14,550 bases of DNA from Nocardia sp. (GTDB taxonomy: Bacteria > Actinomycetota > Actinomycetes > Mycobacteriales > Mycobacteriaceae), in NCBI GenBank assembly GCA_013361595.1, contig JABFXT010000865.1, positions 1 to 14,550 of the forward strand. Direction: 5' to 3'. The position numbers and the translations under genes were made by a program. Positions 13,555 to 14,550 of this stretch are shown here, piece by piece. The notes below the pieces were generated by a model. That model ran no database searches. It saw nothing but the letters and a program-made list of their open reading frames with translations, and was not told where the DNA came from. Position 1 is the first letter of the stretch; each line of letters starts with the position of its first letter.

Positions 13555-14550
13555 TCAGTCGTCCGCGGTGGTCTTGCGGGCCCGGCTGGGCTGTACCCGC
13601 GGTGGTTCGTTCGGCATTTTCGGGTACTGCGGCGGCCACGGTGCGTCCATCAGACCCGACGCGAGGTCGTGTTCCGACATCCGCAGCAGCGGTTCGATGC
13701 TCTGCGGTGCGCGGGCCGCCCACGGGTCGCCGTATTCCGCCAATCGGGCCGGGACCGTCGCGATCGTCAGCTCTTCCGGCACTACGGAACCCAGCTCGTC
13801 CCAGGTCACCGGGGTGGACACCTGGGCACCGACCTTCGGGCGCACACACCAGGCGCCGAAAACGGTTTTGTGTGGCGCGTTCTGGTTGTAGTCGACGAAG
13901 ACGCGGCTGCCGCGCTCCTCTTTCCACCAGTGCGCGGTGATATCGTCCGGATACCGGCGTTCCAGTTCGCGAGCGAGTGCCACCGCGGCAGCGCGGACCT
14001 CGTAGCCGTCCCAGCGGGATTCGAGCGTGATATAGAGGTGCAGGCCGCGGGATCCGGAGGTTTTCACCCACGTCTCGATATCGAGTTCGGCACACAGTTC
14101 CCGGGTCCGCACCGCGGCCGTGCGCAATTCGTCGAAACCGATACCCGGGGAGGGGTCGAGATCGATCCGTAGCTGATCGGCGATCCGCAGATCGGGCACC
14201 GTATTGGGCCAGACGTGGAATCCGAGACACCCCTGGTTCACCGCCCACAGCACATGGGCCAGATCGTGCGCGACCAGTGCGTCGCTGGTCGTCCCGTTGG
14301 GTGTGGCGACCTCCACGGTGTGCAACCAGTCCGGCGCGGACTTCGGCACCCGCTTCTGGAACCAGGATTTGCCCGACGCGCCGTCGGGATAGCGCTCCAG
14401 CAGCAGCGGTCGCCCGCCGTTGACCCGCATGAAAGGCTCGGCGACGCTCTCGTAGTAGCGCACCAGATCGAGTTTGGTCTCACCGCGCCGGGAAAAGTAC
14501 ACCTTCGACGGATTGCTGATGGTGAGCACTCGGCCGGCCGCTTCGATCTC
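13555..14550 (-). CDS. LigD-type polymerase (archaeo-eukaryotic primase fold) domain protein, 5' end outside window
   Basis: At least 331 residues are visible. The frame remains open to the right edge and the extra residues EIEAAGR precede VLTISNPSKVYF, as in family members, so the real start is probably just beyond the window. Numbered from the GTG at 14529, the motifs are: LLLERYPDG (42-50), RIDLDPS (121-127, Asp123 and Asp125 as metal ligands), KTSGSRGLHLY (156-166) and RVFVDYNQNA (209-218, Asp213). These are the catalytic motifs of the primase/polymerase domain of bacterial LigD. The ligase and nuclease domains are absent, as in mycobacterial stand-alone paralogues. Known members insert ribonucleotides or deoxynucleotides at breaks and gaps, partnering Ku and a ligase. 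The basic, Pro-rich C-terminus looks disordered. No Ku gene lies inside the window. Confidence 0.9.
   Translation of the reverse strand, partial: EIEAAGRVLTISNPSKVYFSRRGETKLDLVRYYESVAEPFMRVNGGRPLLLERYPDGASGKSWFQKRVPKSAPDWLHTVEVATPNGTTSDALVAHDLAHVLWAVNQGCLGFHVWPNTVPDLRIADQLRIDLDPSPGIGFDELRTAAVRTRELCAELDIETWVKTSGSRGLHLYITLESRWDGYEVRAAAVALARELERRYPDDITAHWWKEERGSRVFVDYNQNAPHKTVFGAWCVRPKVGAQVSTPVTWDELGSVVPEELTIATVPARLAEYGDPWAARAPQSIEPLLRMSEHDLASGLMDAPWPPQYPKMPNEPPRVQPSRARKTTADD

Noticed and set aside
1..14550. tRNA, rRNA, CRISPR arrays, insertion sequences and riboswitches
   Set aside because: No cloverleaf-like segments, regular repeat-spacer arrays, transposase motifs or known riboswitch signatures were seen by eye on either strand. 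Covariance-model searches were not possible here.

Overview
The window looks like ordinary chromosomal DNA from a high-GC actinomycete. The best guess is Nocardia or a close relative in the Mycobacteriales. That rests on the strongly GC-biased codon use, frequent GTG starts, several start codons placed exactly where a leaderless transcript would begin, and the gene mix: a DUF2784-type membrane protein, an unleadered SLT transglycosylase, a stand-alone LigD-type polymerase domain, and an acyl-CoA dehydrogenase coupled to a TetR regulator. No tRNA, rRNA, IS element, CRISPR array or phage module was found. Genus-level placement is inference.

Layout. (1) 1-3323, minus strand: the start of a secreted PHB-depolymerase/esterase-like protein that runs off the left edge, then a probable two-gene operon of a RibD-C/DHFR-family reductase and an intracellular GH3 beta-glucosidase. 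(2) 3539-5364, plus strand: an SLT lytic transglycosylase with no signal peptide, then a Pro/Gln/Tyr-rich single-pass membrane protein ended by a very strong hairpin terminator. (3) 5365-5898: the only long stretch without a gene. It is rich in perfect inverted repeats and lies between two terminator-like hairpins. (4) 5899-7261, plus strand: a DJ-1/PfpI-AraC (GlxA-type) regulator and a small lipoprotein, both apparently leaderless. (5) 7289-10533, minus strand: an atypically ordered CoA-transferase family III protein, a DUF2784 membrane protein (apparently leaderless), and a zinc-ribbon/SDR protein lacking the usual catalytic tyrosine. (6) 10740-12576, plus strand: acyl-CoA dehydrogenase and an overlapping TetR regulator. 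(7) 12765-13520, plus strand: a two-TM DUF4190-like protein. Facing it on the minus strand is a LigD-type polymerase domain that runs off the right edge.

The genes do not form one pathway. Local units are: reductase plus beta-glucosidase (sugar release, with an unknown reductase); acyl-CoA dehydrogenase plus TetR (fatty acyl-CoA oxidation under probable local control); and the CoA-transferase/DUF2784 pair. The polymerase belongs to the family that supports non-homologous end joining or ribonucleotide gap filling.

No convincing new multi-gene system is visible. The points most worth a second look are the hairpin-rich intergenic island, the SDR with altered catalytic residues and a Cys4 knuckle, the CoA-transferase whose halves appear in swapped order, the signal-less transglycosylase, and the repeated TAnnnT-N6-start promoter geometry.
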